From Bacteroidales bacterium UBA5226 (GTDB taxonomy: Bacteria; Bacteroidota; Bacteroidia; Bacteroidales; UBA932), in the NCBI GenBank assembly GCA_002409325.1, contig DHUU01000004.1, forward strand, positions 41,723 to 59,731: 18,009 bases of DNA, in the 5' to 3' direction. The position numbers and the translations under genes were made by a program. Below the pieces are notes generated by a model. That model was given only the letters and a program-made list of their open reading frames with translations, made no database searches and was not told the DNA's origin. Shown here one piece after another: positions 6,269 to 14,552 of the stretch (the stretch's first letter is position 1; the number at the start of each line of letters is the position of its first letter).

Positions 6269-7190
6269 TATTTTCCGCCATCATAGCAACCAGGCGCCTG
6301 CGCGCTTCGATGGAAGCCCATGCTATGTGCGGTGTAAGGAACAGTTTTGATTTGTCCTTCACCCGCCGGTAACAATGATCGGCTGGAAGCGGCTCGGTAC
6401 TGAAAACGTCGATTCCTGCACCGGCCAGCCGGTTTTTGTTCAAAGCCTCAACCAGGGCACATTCATCCACAATGGCACCACGCCCAAGGTTGAAAAGATA
6501 GGCCGAGGCCTTCATCTTATCCAGCCCGGCTTTCCCGATTAAACCCCGGGTCTTGTCATTGAGCGGAGCGTGTATGGTCACCAGGTCACTTGTCTGCAAC
6601 AGTTCCTCAAGGCCCAAACGCCTGTACAGGCCGCCGGAACGTTCTTCCCCTCTTGTGGAATAATAAACCACTTCCATCCCGAAAGCCGAGGCGATAGCAG
6701 CCACTTTTCTTCCAATGGCCCCCAAACCGATGATACCCAGCCGTTTTCCGCTCAGTTCATGGAAATACCGCCCCCCGAAGTGGGTAGGCAGGCCGCTTGC
6801 CGGGTAGGCCTCCGAGTGGGCGTATTCGTTGAAATAGGGGCCTTGCTGCATGCAGCAAAGGATATGCAGGAAGGCGGTCTGTGCCACACTGTCAGTGGAG
6901 TAGCCCGCTACGTTTTTTACCGCGATGCCTTTCTCTGCTGCAAAGTCCAGGTCTATGGGATCAAGGCCTGTTGCTGCCACACAGATCAGCTTCAGGTTTC
7001 TGGCAGCCTGTAACTGCATCTTGCCCAGTTTGACCTTATTCACCAGCACAATGTCTGCCTGTTCAATACGCGGGATGACATCTATCGGTTGCGTATTGTC
7101 GTATACCGTCAGGTCCCCGAATTGTCTGAGGGGGCCCAGGTCTATATCTCCACCCATGGTGGCTGCATCTAAAAAAACAAGTTTCATCAT
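6243..7190 (-). CDS. D-isomer-specific 2-hydroxyacid dehydrogenase (hydroxypyruvate/glycerate type)
   Basis: 315 residues. The NAD-binding Rossmann motif GLGAIG is at 155-160. The catalytic triad of the family is present: R237 in NLGRGAIVDE, E266 in GIDVFSTEP and H288 in LTPHIAWAS. The substrate domain contains CVAATGLDPIDLDFA and KNVAGYSTDSVAQ. These enzymes interconvert 2-oxoacids and D-2-hydroxyacids with NAD(P)H; the closest functional class by motif is glycerate dehydrogenase/hydroxypyruvate reductase, but exact substrate cannot be read from sequence. Two ATGs in a row (7190 and 7187) make the start uncertain by one codon. It has its own -7 element 4 nt upstream, so it is probably not dependent on GH3 transcription. 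Confidence 0.92.
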   Translation of the reverse strand: MMKLVFLDAATMGGDIDLGPLRQFGDLTVYDNTQPIDVIPRIEQADIVLVNKVKLGKMQLQAARNLKLICVAATGLDPIDLDFAAEKGIAVKNVAGYSTDSVAQTAFLHILCCMQQGPYFNEYAHSEAYPASGLPTHFGGRYFHELSGKRLGIIGLGAIGRKVAAIASAFGMEVVYYSTRGEERSGGLYRRLGLEELLQTSDLVTIHAPLNDKTRGLIGKAGLDKMKASAYLFNLGRGAIVDECALVEALNKNRLAGAGIDVFSTEPLPADHCYRRVKDKSKLFLTPHIAWASIEARRRLVAMMAENISRYIASR

Positions 7191-7194
7191 ACGG

Positions 7195-7202
7195 CAAAGT
7201 TA
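7195..7202 (-). promoter_or_regulatory. -7 promoter element of the dehydrogenase gene
   Basis: TAACTTTG on the minus strand matches TAnnTTTG and ends 4 nt before the first ATG. No convincing -33 element is seen. Its position suggests a leaderless or nearly leaderless transcript. Confidence 0.55.
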
Positions 7203-7234
7203 GGGAATCTCCCGAAGTATCTGTTTCTGATGAT

Positions 7235-9739
7235 TCACGGGCGGTTGGGCGTGTCCCATTGGTGGGTCTGCGTACAGCGGATCATCAGGCTCTGGTCGCC
7301 CACAACCATCTTGAAATCACCTTCTTCCAGTACCCATTTGGTATCAATGCCTACAAAGGCAAGATCGCTGGCCTTGATCTTCAGGGTAACGGCCTTTTGT
7401 TCTCCGGGTTTAAGGGATATCTTTTCAAAAGCCCGAAGGCGCCTGTTGTCCGGCATCAGTGAGGCGTACAAATCTGAGGAATAAAGCAGTACGCTTTCCT
7501 TTCCGGCTACATTTCCCGAATTTTTAACATCCACAGTAAAAGTGAGTTCATCATCTGCGGTAAAACTCGTCCTGTTTGCTTTTAGGTTGGAATATTCAAA
7601 GGTCGTGTAACTGAGCCCGTATCCGAAAGGCCACTGAATATTTGTGTTGGCAAAATAATCGTAAGCGCCTTCTGTGGTGGAACGCACTTCGCATACCTTA
7701 TAGTCGTAGGTTGTATATCCGTTACAGCAACTGGGATAGGTATAGGAGAGTTTGCCGCTGAAATTGGCATCGCCTGCCAGCAGATTGGCCAGCGCATCAC
7801 CTCCATAATTTCCCGGAAGCATTACATTTACAATAGCCGAAGCCATGGGCACAAGATCTACAATCACGCGGGGACGCCCTTCATTCAGAATGATCACCAC
7901 AGGCTTGCCGGTTTTCGCGAGTTCTTTTACCAAATTGGCCTGATTAGGGGAAATGAACAGGTTGGGGATATTGCCGGTGGTTTCGCAATAGGAATTTTCC
8001 CCAATACAAACCACAATGAAATCTGCCAGCGCAGCAGCGGCTACGGCTTTTTCTATTTCCGGTTCGTGTTCCTCTGTCCAAAAAGCCATTTCGTTATAAG
8101 TGACACCCGGTTCGTAGACAACGTTTTCCTTGCCGAATTTATTTTCAAGAGCCTCCAGAATGGTATTGAAATGCGCTGTAAACCTGTCTATGCCGCTGCC
8201 CTGCCAGGTATAGCTCCAGCCTCCGTTCAGCCCGCGCATGGTATGGGCATTGGGCCCGGCTACCAGAATCTTTTTCCCTTTGGGCAACGGCAGGATGTTT
8301 GCCTGGTTCTTCAGCAGCACCATGGATTCTTCGGCGGCCGTCAGAGAAACGACTGCGGATTGTGCCGAGGCAAATTCCGGATAATCACCCTTAACGGTGT
8401 AGGGAGTGTCAAAAAGGCCGAGGCGGAACTTCAGGCGCAGGATGCGCCGTACGGCATCGTCAATACGGCTCATGGGAACCTGGCCTTCTTCCACCAGTTC
8501 CTTTAAATCTATACAAAATTGCCAGCTGGAAGGCACCATGGCCATATCCACTCCGGCATTAATGGCCATTTTGATGGCTTCTTTGTAAGAGGAGGCAATT
8601 CTGTCGCGCTCATACAGGCTGGTGATATCGGCCCAATCGGTTACGATCATGCCGTCCCAGTTCAGCTCTTCTTTGGCCCACTGGGTAAGCAGTACGGGAT
8701 TGGCCACCCCGTTCACCCCGTTGATGGTGGAGGAATTGGTCATCATGGAGAGCGCTCCGGCGCGCAGTGCTTCCAGGAAGGGGGCAAATTGCTTTTCTCG
8801 CAGGTCCTGGTCGTTGATAATGGCTGGGGTACGGTCCAGTCCGTTGACCGGAACACCGTAGCCCATATAATGCTTAAGGCAGGCAGCTATGTTATAGTTG
8901 CCAATATTATTAAGATCCTGTTCCTGCAGGCCTTTCACCACTTCACTCCCGATTGCTCCTCCCAGGTAACAATCCTCCCCGTAGCCTTCCCACTGGCGTG
9001 GCCATGCTGGCTGACGTCCCATATCCATTACAGGACTGAATGTCCATGGGATCCCGGCCGCGCGTGTTTCATAGGCGGTGATTTCCCCTGTCCGGCGGGC
9101 CAGTTCCTTGTTGAAGGTGGCTGCCATGTTTATGCCCTGCGGAAACAGGGTGCCATCGGCCACGTAGGTGGACCCATGGATCTGGTCCAGGCCGTAAAGG
9201 CACGGAATCCCTATGGCTTCCAGGGATTTGTCCTGAATAATTTTTATGAGCCGGTTCCATTCTTCCGAGGTCTGGGCCGTTGTGAAGGGGGTGTTCAGGA
9301 TGGATCCCACTTTATATCTGACAAACACCGAGTCCATTTTGGCCGGATCAAACTGAAAGTCTTGTGAGGGTGTTATTTTCTGATAGAGTTTATAGTATTC
9401 GAATCCCGCCTCCATCCGTTTTTCCGGTTTGGTCATCGCAGCGGCGTCAAACTCTTTTTCCAGCCCGTGTTTCTTGAGCAGCGTGGTAAGCTGCTCCTGT
9501 GGCATCATCATCAGCTTCATCATTTCCGCTCTTAGGTCAACGCCCAGCAGGTTGATTTCCAACTGGGTCATCTGACCCACTTTTTCCACCAGGGTCATTT
9601 TGGAAATAATCTTGTCAATCTTTTTTTCAATGGCCGGATCGCGGGGTATAAGCGGTTTAATCTGGGCGTATGCACCGGGAACATCAGCAACAGTGACGCA
9701 TAAAACCAGGGCAAGGAGTAAGGCTGCAATTTTCTTCAT
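7235..9739 (-). CDS. Secreted GH3 beta-glycosidase (beta-glucosidase type)
   Basis: 834 residues. A Sec signal peptide covers about 1-26, with cleavage likely after AYA; there is no lipobox, so it is periplasmic or secreted. The GH3 N-domain includes LYGLDQIHGSTYV (with D185), KHYMGYG (289-295) and the nucleophile D368 in GMIVTDWAD. The second domain contains ESMVLLKNQANILPLPKGKKI and later FGYGLSYTTFEYS. A fibronectin-III-like C-terminal domain follows at about 730-815. It cleaves terminal beta-linked sugars from oligosaccharides; glucose versus xylose preference cannot be read. Residues about 64-142, between GQMTQ and VGSILN, form a longer helical, Met-rich insertion than typical. Upstream lies the M1 peptidase gene on the same strand with a 105-bp gap. 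Confidence 0.94.
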   Translation of the reverse strand: MKKIAALLLALVLCVTVADVPGAYAQIKPLIPRDPAIEKKIDKIISKMTLVEKVGQMTQLEINLLGVDLRAEMMKLMMMPQEQLTTLLKKHGLEKEFDAAAMTKPEKRMEAGFEYYKLYQKITPSQDFQFDPAKMDSVFVRYKVGSILNTPFTTAQTSEEWNRLIKIIQDKSLEAIGIPCLYGLDQIHGSTYVADGTLFPQGINMAATFNKELARRTGEITAYETRAAGIPWTFSPVMDMGRQPAWPRQWEGYGEDCYLGGAIGSEVVKGLQEQDLNNIGNYNIAACLKHYMGYGVPVNGLDRTPAIINDQDLREKQFAPFLEALRAGALSMMTNSSTINGVNGVANPVLLTQWAKEELNWDGMIVTDWADITSLYERDRIASSYKEAIKMAINAGVDMAMVPSSWQFCIDLKELVEEGQVPMSRIDDAVRRILRLKFRLGLFDTPYTVKGDYPEFASAQSAVVSLTAAEESMVLLKNQANILPLPKGKKILVAGPNAHTMRGLNGGWSYTWQGSGIDRFTAHFNTILEALENKFGKENVVYEPGVTYNEMAFWTEEHEPEIEKAVAAAALADFIVVCIGENSYCETTGNIPNLFISPNQANLVKELAKTGKPVVIILNEGRPRVIVDLVPMASAIVNVMLPGNYGGDALANLLAGDANFSGKLSYTYPSCCNGYTTYDYKVCEVRSTTEGAYDYFANTNIQWPFGYGLSYTTFEYSNLKANRTSFTADDELTFTVDVKNSGNVAGKESVLLYSSDLYASLMPDNRRLRAFEKISLKPGEQKAVTLKIKASDLAFVGIDTKWVLEEGDFKMVVGDQSLMIRCTQTHQWDTPNRP

Positions 9740-9760
9740 AATTATAAATTTGGGTTTCTA

Positions 9761-9768
9761 CAAAGTTA
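9761..9768 (-). promoter_or_regulatory. -7 promoter element of the GH3 gene
   Basis: TAACTTTG on the minus strand lies 21 nt before the ATG, giving an expected leader of about 15 nt. The -33 position has no clear TTG. The octamer is identical to that of the dehydrogenase gene. Confidence 0.5.
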
Positions 9769-9844
9769 GGAAAAAAGAAAGGGAAGCTTAATTATTGCCA
9801 GGGTTTTCTTGTCTTTTGGCGATAGACACTATGGCCCAGCACCT

Positions 9845-12403
9845 TTACTTTAAGTGGTAGGCGGCCTGCAGGATTTTTTTCTTCAGCAGGGGTTCGTAGT
9901 GGGGATGTTCCTGCAGGAAAGCAGCCACACTGTCGGCAGCGGCGCGGGAGTTATGCCCTGACAGGCAGGCCGAGATCCAGGAGGCGGGGAAGAAGATGTC
10001 GCCTGTTTGTTGCACTTCCTCCAACCCGGCTAGTGTGGGACGAATGTATTTCAGGGCGTGTTCCTGCCGCAGGAAATGGTTCAAATAGCCCAGGGCCGAG
10101 ATGACCCAGGGTTCTGTGCTGCGGTTTTCGACTTCCAGGAGCGACAGGAAAAAGGCATCCCGTACCGCAGGGTCCGGATCTACGGCCTGTACAATAAAGG
10201 CAAAGGCTTTCCGGCGGTCGGGGTTGGTGATTCGTTCCAGTTGTTTTTCCCTGATATAGGAGGCTTTATCGGGCAAGCGGATCATCAGCTGGTAAGCCAG
10301 AGAGGTCATTTCAGTTTCTCCGAAGGGCAATCCTTCAAAAGCTTTGCCATTGTCCCATTGTTCAAACAGAGTGCCGGTGATCAGGGAATCGGTAAAGAGC
10401 CCGGCCAGGGTACGGTAGGCCAGCAGGCGGTATTCTTTGTCTTCCCGGGTGTCGGCCGATGTTTTAAGTAAAAAAACCTCAACTAAACCATCTTTTTTTA
10501 TGGTATCACGCAAGTATGCTTCTCCCAGGTATGATAGGGCGGAATTTCGCACCAGGTTGTTGGTTTCGGCAGGAAGGTAACGGATCAGGGCTTGGGTAAA
10601 AGCATCCCCGGAAAGGTTCCCTGCCAACATGTTCTCGTACAAGGTCATCAATAGGGAAAGCCGGGTCTCTTCCGCTTCAAAACGGGCCAGGTTGTGCAAC
10701 ATGTACTCCATACTCAAACTGTCGGGCAGGAACATACCGTAAGCCAGGCCGTCTGTATTGGGCAGGATGTATTTCATGCCGGGGGGAACGGGCGCCTTTG
10801 CCTCGGCAAGTTCCAGCTCAAGGGTAAGGGTCCGGTTCTGCTCCCGGTCAAGCTTCAGATCCTGATCCCGGTCCAGGTTCAGGTCCGGGTCCTGCTCCCC
10901 GGTGGTCAGGAGGAAGGTGACTTTTTGCGGCCACAGGAGGTCTCGGCCCAGCGGATCGGTTTGCGTAACAAGCAGTGAATCATTTGAAATAAATGCTTGT
11001 ATGTGAGGCATTCCTTCGCTGTGTATCCATACCCGGCTCCAGTTTTCCAGGTCTTCAGGGAATTCCCGGTCCAGGATGGATATCAGATCTTCCCAGGTGG
11101 CGTTGCCGTAGGCGAATTGCTGCAAATAGGTACGAATGCCTTTACGGAAGGCTTCCGGGCCCATCCGTTCAACCAGCATGTTCATTACAACGGGGGCTTT
11201 GTCGTAGATGATATTTCCGTAGATCAGGCCTGCTTTGGACAGGTTGTCCAGGGACTGCTTGATGGCGTTGGTGCCGGCGGTACGGTCCACGGCATAGGCA
11301 GTTGAATAAAAAGCACGCAAATCGTTCAGGCGGTGGTTGATCCCGGGAAATTGCGGACGGATCATTTGGGCGGCAAAATAATTGGCTAACACTTCTTTGG
11401 TCCAGACATCGTCAAACCAGTCCATGGTCACGTAGTCCCCAAACCACATGTGCGCTGTTTCATGCGCGATCAGCGACATACGGCTCAGTTGCTCCCCGGT
11501 GGTGGGGTATTCTCCCAGGAACATGCGGCGGTCGTTATATAAGGTAGCTCCGGTGTGTTCCATCCCGCCGTACTGGAAGCCGGGTAGAATAATAAAGTCG
11601 TATTTGGCAAACGGGTAGGGGATCCCGGTGTATTCCTCCAGCCATTCCAGAGAAGCGTATACCTGGTCAAAAATGATACCGGTCTGGGCGATCTTCAGCG
11701 GGTCTGTTTCCCTGTGATAAAGAGAAATACTTCGTCCGTTGCGGGTTTCTGTAACCTGTTGGAATTTCCCGGCTACAAAAGAGAACAGGTAGGTGCTCAG
11801 GGGCTCGGTGGTTTGGAACCGGATGGTTTTACGTCCGCTGTTAACCGATACTGCCAGCGGGGTTGTGTTTGCAGCCAGTGGAACTGTGTTGGACACGGCC
11901 ACCCAGTGATGCGGAACCTCCAGCGTCAGGGTATAGGCCGCTTTCAGGTTGGGCTGGTCAAAACACGGGAACAACGTACGGGCCCTGTCCGGAACCAGCA
12001 GCGTGTATAGAAATTCTTCGTTCCGGTTTAAGGATTGTTCCCCGGCAAGGAAATTAATGTTTATGGTGTTTGTGTCCTTATTGAAGTATCTGCGGGGGAT
12101 AACAATATGTTCTCTGGTGAAACGGGATTGTGCCTTCCGGCCGTTCACCTGCACCAATATAACGGCCGCAGGGTCTTCCTTGAAATCCAGAACGATTTGC
12201 CGAGGCTTTTCCAGCCTGAAGCCGATGGTTTGTGAAGCCCGGATGGGAGCCTTCGGATCCTCCGGCAGATTGAAAAAAAGCTGGTACCTGAGTCCGGAAA
12301 TGGCCTCTTTACGTTCCTGTGCCAGCTGCAGACTTACCCCGGATTCCGGCTCGGAGCAGCCCGTGAAGGCGAAGACCAGTATCAGTAATGTGAGTTTGCG
12401 CAT
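9845..12403 (-). CDS. M1-family zinc aminopeptidase, lipoprotein
   Basis: 852 residues from the ATG at 12403 (an in-frame TTG two codons upstream lies in the -7 element). The signal peptide has lipobox FTGC with C16. The M1 core is intact: GGMEHTG at about 279-285 (variant of GAMEN), HETAH at 314-318 and the third zinc ligand E337, 18 residues later. The surrounding motif is WTKEVLANYF rather than the textbook NEGFA, a variant I associate with a Bacteroidetes subgroup. A C-terminal helical region (about 560-850) resembles the ERAP1-like or HEAT-like M1 tail. It removes N-terminal amino acids from peptides, here outside the cytoplasm. An 8-residue tandem repeat occurs in the middle. Confidence 0.93.
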   Translation of the reverse strand: MRKLTLLILVFAFTGCSEPESGVSLQLAQERKEAISGLRYQLFFNLPEDPKAPIRASQTIGFRLEKPRQIVLDFKEDPAAVILVQVNGRKAQSRFTREHIVIPRRYFNKDTNTININFLAGEQSLNRNEEFLYTLLVPDRARTLFPCFDQPNLKAAYTLTLEVPHHWVAVSNTVPLAANTTPLAVSVNSGRKTIRFQTTEPLSTYLFSFVAGKFQQVTETRNGRSISLYHRETDPLKIAQTGIIFDQVYASLEWLEEYTGIPYPFAKYDFIILPGFQYGGMEHTGATLYNDRRMFLGEYPTTGEQLSRMSLIAHETAHMWFGDYVTMDWFDDVWTKEVLANYFAAQMIRPQFPGINHRLNDLRAFYSTAYAVDRTAGTNAIKQSLDNLSKAGLIYGNIIYDKAPVVMNMLVERMGPEAFRKGIRTYLQQFAYGNATWEDLISILDREFPEDLENWSRVWIHSEGMPHIQAFISNDSLLVTQTDPLGRDLLWPQKVTFLLTTGEQDPDLNLDRDQDLKLDREQNRTLTLELELAEAKAPVPPGMKYILPNTDGLAYGMFLPDSLSMEYMLHNLARFEAEETRLSLLMTLYENMLAGNLSGDAFTQALIRYLPAETNNLVRNSALSYLGEAYLRDTIKKDGLVEVFLLKTSADTREDKEYRLLAYRTLAGLFTDSLITGTLFEQWDNGKAFEGLPFGETEMTSLAYQLMIRLPDKASYIREKQLERITNPDRRKAFAFIVQAVDPDPAVRDAFFLSLLEVENRSTEPWVISALGYLNHFLRQEHALKYIRPTLAGLEEVQQTGDIFFPASWISACLSGHNSRAAADSVAAFLQEHPHYEPLLKKKILQAAYHLK
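10838..10885 (-). repeat. 24-bp tandem duplication inside the M1 peptidase gene
   Basis: Two adjacent 24-bp units (10838-10861 and 10862-10885) match at 20 of 24 positions. On the coding strand they encode DLNLDRDQ and DLKLDREQ. The adjoining EQDP and LTLELELAEA extend the low-complexity acidic/leucine character. The frame is kept. Confidence 0.8.
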
Positions 12404-12406
12404 ATA

Positions 12407-12414
12407 CAAAGGTA
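12407..12414 (-). promoter_or_regulatory. -7 promoter element of the M1 peptidase gene
   Basis: TACCTTTG on the minus strand ends 3 nt before the ATG at 12403. The expected transcript start coincides with the start codon within a few bases. No good -33 TTG is visible. Confidence 0.55.
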
Positions 12415-12524
12415 GATAAAAATGGCAGGTTCACGCTGCTGCTACTGCCCATTGCATGAGGGAAGCCTCGGCTTTCAAGAAAAAAACCTTCCGGTTCTTG
12501 TGGAGTAAGAGACCGTTCTTTGCT

Positions 12525-12532
12525 TATCTTTG
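12525..12532 (+). promoter_or_regulatory. -7 promoter element of the membrane-protein/PHP operon
   Basis: TATCTTTG matches TAnnTTTG and ends 4 nt before the ATG at 12537. With the opposing element at 12407-12414 it makes the 133-bp gap a divergent promoter region. Its closeness to the ATG supports the 12537 start over an in-frame ATG at 12456. Confidence 0.55.
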
Positions 12533-12536
12533 CTTC

Positions 12537-13235
12537 ATGTCAAAATACGGAACGGTTATATGGGTGGGATTGCTGGCACTGATTGCCGGTTTCCTGATCT
12601 GGCCTCCTACGCACAAGGTATTTGTGGAACTTACGGCAAGGGTTCCCTACATCCTGGGATTTGTAAAATTTGCCATTCTATCTATGATGGGTGAGTTTCT
12701 GGCAGCCCGGCTGGTACACAAGAAATGGGTTAAGGTCAGGGGCGTACTGCCCAAGATGCTGGTATGGGGGATCCTGGGGATGCTGATCGTGCTGATGTTT
12801 GCTGTTTTCTCGGGGGGTGTAGACAATGCGGCTTCCCAGGGACTGCTGATCTCAGAATGTAGCGATACCTGCCCGCCGGTGGTGCAGTTCATTTCCAGGT
12901 TGCGACGGGCGTTGATGATCTCGGCCATAATGAATTTCACGTTCGGCCCGGTATTCATGGCGGCGCACCGCATTACCGATGTTTATATTGACAAACGGTT
13001 TTCTGGCGAGAAGGCGACCTATGCCGATGTCATTCCGCAGATTGACTGGGGACGGTTCATCAAAGAGATTGTTGGGGTAACCATTCCGGTGTTCTGGATC
13101 CCGGCCCATACCATCACGTTCCTGCTGCCCGGACAGTACCGGGTGCTGTTTGCCGCCTCGTTGTCCATTGTACTGGGGCTGATCCTTTCTTTTGCAAAAA
13201 TGAGGAATCTGAAAAGTTCAAACATAAAACAATAA
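12537..13235 (+). CDS. Polytopic membrane protein, possibly Mpv17/PMP22-like
   Basis: 232 residues from ATG 12537; an in-frame ATG at 12456 would add a basic 27-residue extension crossing the -7 element, so I reject it. Hydrophobic segments lie at about 7-24, 39-60, 74-95, 122-145, 173-195 and 198-218. The C-terminal part (IPVFWIPAHTITFLLPGQYR and the following helix) recalls the conserved C-terminal block of Mpv17/PMP22 membrane proteins, but the match is remote and from memory. A conserved-looking Cys pair (SECSDTC) sits in a loop after the third segment. Function unknown. It ends 3 nt before the PHP gene, so the two form an operon. Confidence 0.7.
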   Translation: MSKYGTVIWVGLLALIAGFLIWPPTHKVFVELTARVPYILGFVKFAILSMMGEFLAARLVHKKWVKVRGVLPKMLVWGILGMLIVLMFAVFSGGVDNAASQGLLISECSDTCPPVVQFISRLRRALMISAIMNFTFGPVFMAAHRITDVYIDKRFSGEKATYADVIPQIDWGRFIKEIVGVTIPVFWIPAHTITFLLPGQYRVLFAASLSIVLGLILSFAKMRNLKSSNIKQ

Positions 13236-13238
13236 ACC

Positions 13239-14333
13239 ATGCGCTACTTATTGTCACTCATTCTCATAGTTGCCCAACTGGGGCTTTTTGCTCAGAATGT
13301 GAACAAACAGAATTTCCCCGATAAGAAAAACTTTAACCGGGTGGAGATGGCTTTGCCCCAGGTGAACGGGTTTACCGTGTTACGATGTGACTTCCATACC
13401 CATACCGTATTTTCAGACGGTCTGGTATGGCCCACCTACCGGGTAGGCGAAGCCTGGATGCAGGGTCTGGATGTACTGGCCATTACCGATCATATTGAAT
13501 ACCGTCCTTTTAAAGAATATGTTGGCGGGGATTTTAATGCTTCCTACGAGTTGGCATTGCCTGCTGCCCGGGAGTACGGCATAATGCTTATAAGAGGAAC
13601 CGAGGTTACGCGCAAGCAAGGGGTGATAGGTCATTTCAACGCCCTATTCATACAGGATGCCAATGCCATTGAACATTCCGATCCGGAAAAAGCGTTGCAA
13701 GCGGCGTATGACCAGGGGGCTTTCGTTATGTATAACCATCCGGCCTGGGCCCTGGACACCTGTCTGCAGACCGAATTTCAGCAGGCCATGATAGACAAAG
13801 GCCTGGTCAGGGGTATTGAAGTATTCAACAACGACGAGTTTTACCCCCGGGCGCTATCCTGGAGCCGGGATCAGCAACTGACCGTTTTTGCTTCCTCGGA
13901 TATTCATTGGACCATTAACGATGTGCTGGAATCACACTTTCCCGATGGAACCGGGACTGCGTTTCGCCCCATGACATTAGTCTTTGTTAACCAGAAGAGT
14001 GAAGAGGGTGTTCGGGAAGCTTTGGACAACAGACGCACCCTGGCTTATTTTTACGGCAACGTGGCCGGGGAGGAAAAGTGGCTCAAATCACTGTTCCTGG
14101 CTTCTGTACAATGGGAAAAAGTATCGGAGAGAGGCAAGTCGATCTCTTATCGTGTGACCAACCTTTCCGGGATTCAATATAAGTTCACCATTGGCGGTAC
14201 CCAATACATTCTGGATGGGGGCGCTTCCATTCAGATATCCCTGCCTGCGGCACAGCGGGAAGTGGTTATGCACATTCTGAACATGCATTATTACGAAGGC
14301 AAGCACCCGGTGGTGAGTATGGTGTTGGGGTGA
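13239..14333 (+). CDS. Secreted PHP-domain metal-dependent phosphoesterase
   Basis: 364 residues with a Sec signal peptide at about 1-19 (cleavage near LFA-QN). The PHP metal-site motifs are all present in order: DFHTHTVFSDG (H53, H55, D60), ITDHIEY (D84, H85), GTEVTR (E122), GHFNALF (H132), YNHPAW (H167), GIEVFNN (E194) and ASSDIHW (D221, H223). A beta-rich C-terminal domain of about 80 residues follows (from KWLKSLFLASVQW). PHP enzymes hydrolyse phosphomono- or diesters with a metal centre; an exported form may act on periplasmic phosphate esters. The substrate is unknown. Translationally close to the upstream membrane-protein gene. Confidence 0.9.
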   Translation: MRYLLSLILIVAQLGLFAQNVNKQNFPDKKNFNRVEMALPQVNGFTVLRCDFHTHTVFSDGLVWPTYRVGEAWMQGLDVLAITDHIEYRPFKEYVGGDFNASYELALPAAREYGIMLIRGTEVTRKQGVIGHFNALFIQDANAIEHSDPEKALQAAYDQGAFVMYNHPAWALDTCLQTEFQQAMIDKGLVRGIEVFNNDEFYPRALSWSRDQQLTVFASSDIHWTINDVLESHFPDGTGTAFRPMTLVFVNQKSEEGVREALDNRRTLAYFYGNVAGEEKWLKSLFLASVQWEKVSERGKSISYRVTNLSGIQYKFTIGGTQYILDGGASIQISLPAAQREVVMHILNMHYYEGKHPVVSMVLG

Positions 14334-14435
14334 GGTGGAACCTTGTCGCGCCAAATTTTAATTTAAAATTCTAAGACACTCTTTATTAGTTAGTTGTAAA
14401 AAGTATTAAAAAAGTGGCGCGGCAAGGTTCCACCT
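14333..14435. repeat. 103-bp element bounded by 21-bp inverted repeats
   Basis: The left arm 14333-14353 (AGGTGGAACC...CGCGCCA) and right arm 14415-14435 are reverse complements with one mismatch (T14346 against the partner of C14423, a G-U pair in RNA). The 61-bp spacer is AT-rich and contains a second perfect inverted repeat, ATTTTA-att-TAAAAT (14355-14369). The left arm begins at the last base of the PHP stop codon. No T-run follows the right arm, and no flanking target duplication is evident. It could be a long-stem transcription end signal, an mRNA 3'-end stabiliser or a small non-autonomous mobile element. Confidence 0.8.
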
Positions 14436-14448
14436 ACCTGTCGGAAAA

Positions 14449-14480
14449 TTTGTAATTGTAGGGATTGTTTCCTACATTTA
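14449..14480 (+). promoter_or_regulatory. Candidate promoter of the small-peptide/FISUMP operon
   Basis: TTTG at 14449-14452 and TACATTTA at 14473-14480 (one mismatch to TAnnTTTG) are 20 nt apart. It would give a leader of about 180 nt before the ATG at 14669. Apart from the possible attenuator at 14534-14552, I see nothing definite in that leader. Confidence 0.45.
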
Positions 14481-14533
14481 TATAACATTTCCGATCAATG
14501 GGTACCATCATATTTATCCGTTCCATAAGGCGT

Positions 14534-14552
14534 AAGGTTCAAGACCTTTTTT
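14534..14552 (+). terminator. Weak hairpin with T-run in the leader (possible attenuator)
   Basis: AAGGT (14534-14538) pairs with ACCTT (14544-14548) over a 5-nt loop, and the T-run spans 14547-14552. The stem is only 5 bp, so termination would be inefficient. It lies between the candidate promoter and the small-peptide gene. Confidence 0.3.

Noticed and set aside
8519..9367. 282-residue plus-strand ORF
   Set aside because: It lies antisense within the GH3 gene, which has intact motifs and a signal peptide; the antisense product shows no recognisable domain.
1426..14422. Shared 11-mer AAGTGGCGCGG in the hairpin after tRNA-Arg (1426-1436) and in the inverted repeat (14412-14422)
   Set aside because: In 18 kb, tens of repeated 11-mers are expected by chance, and similarity does not extend beyond it.
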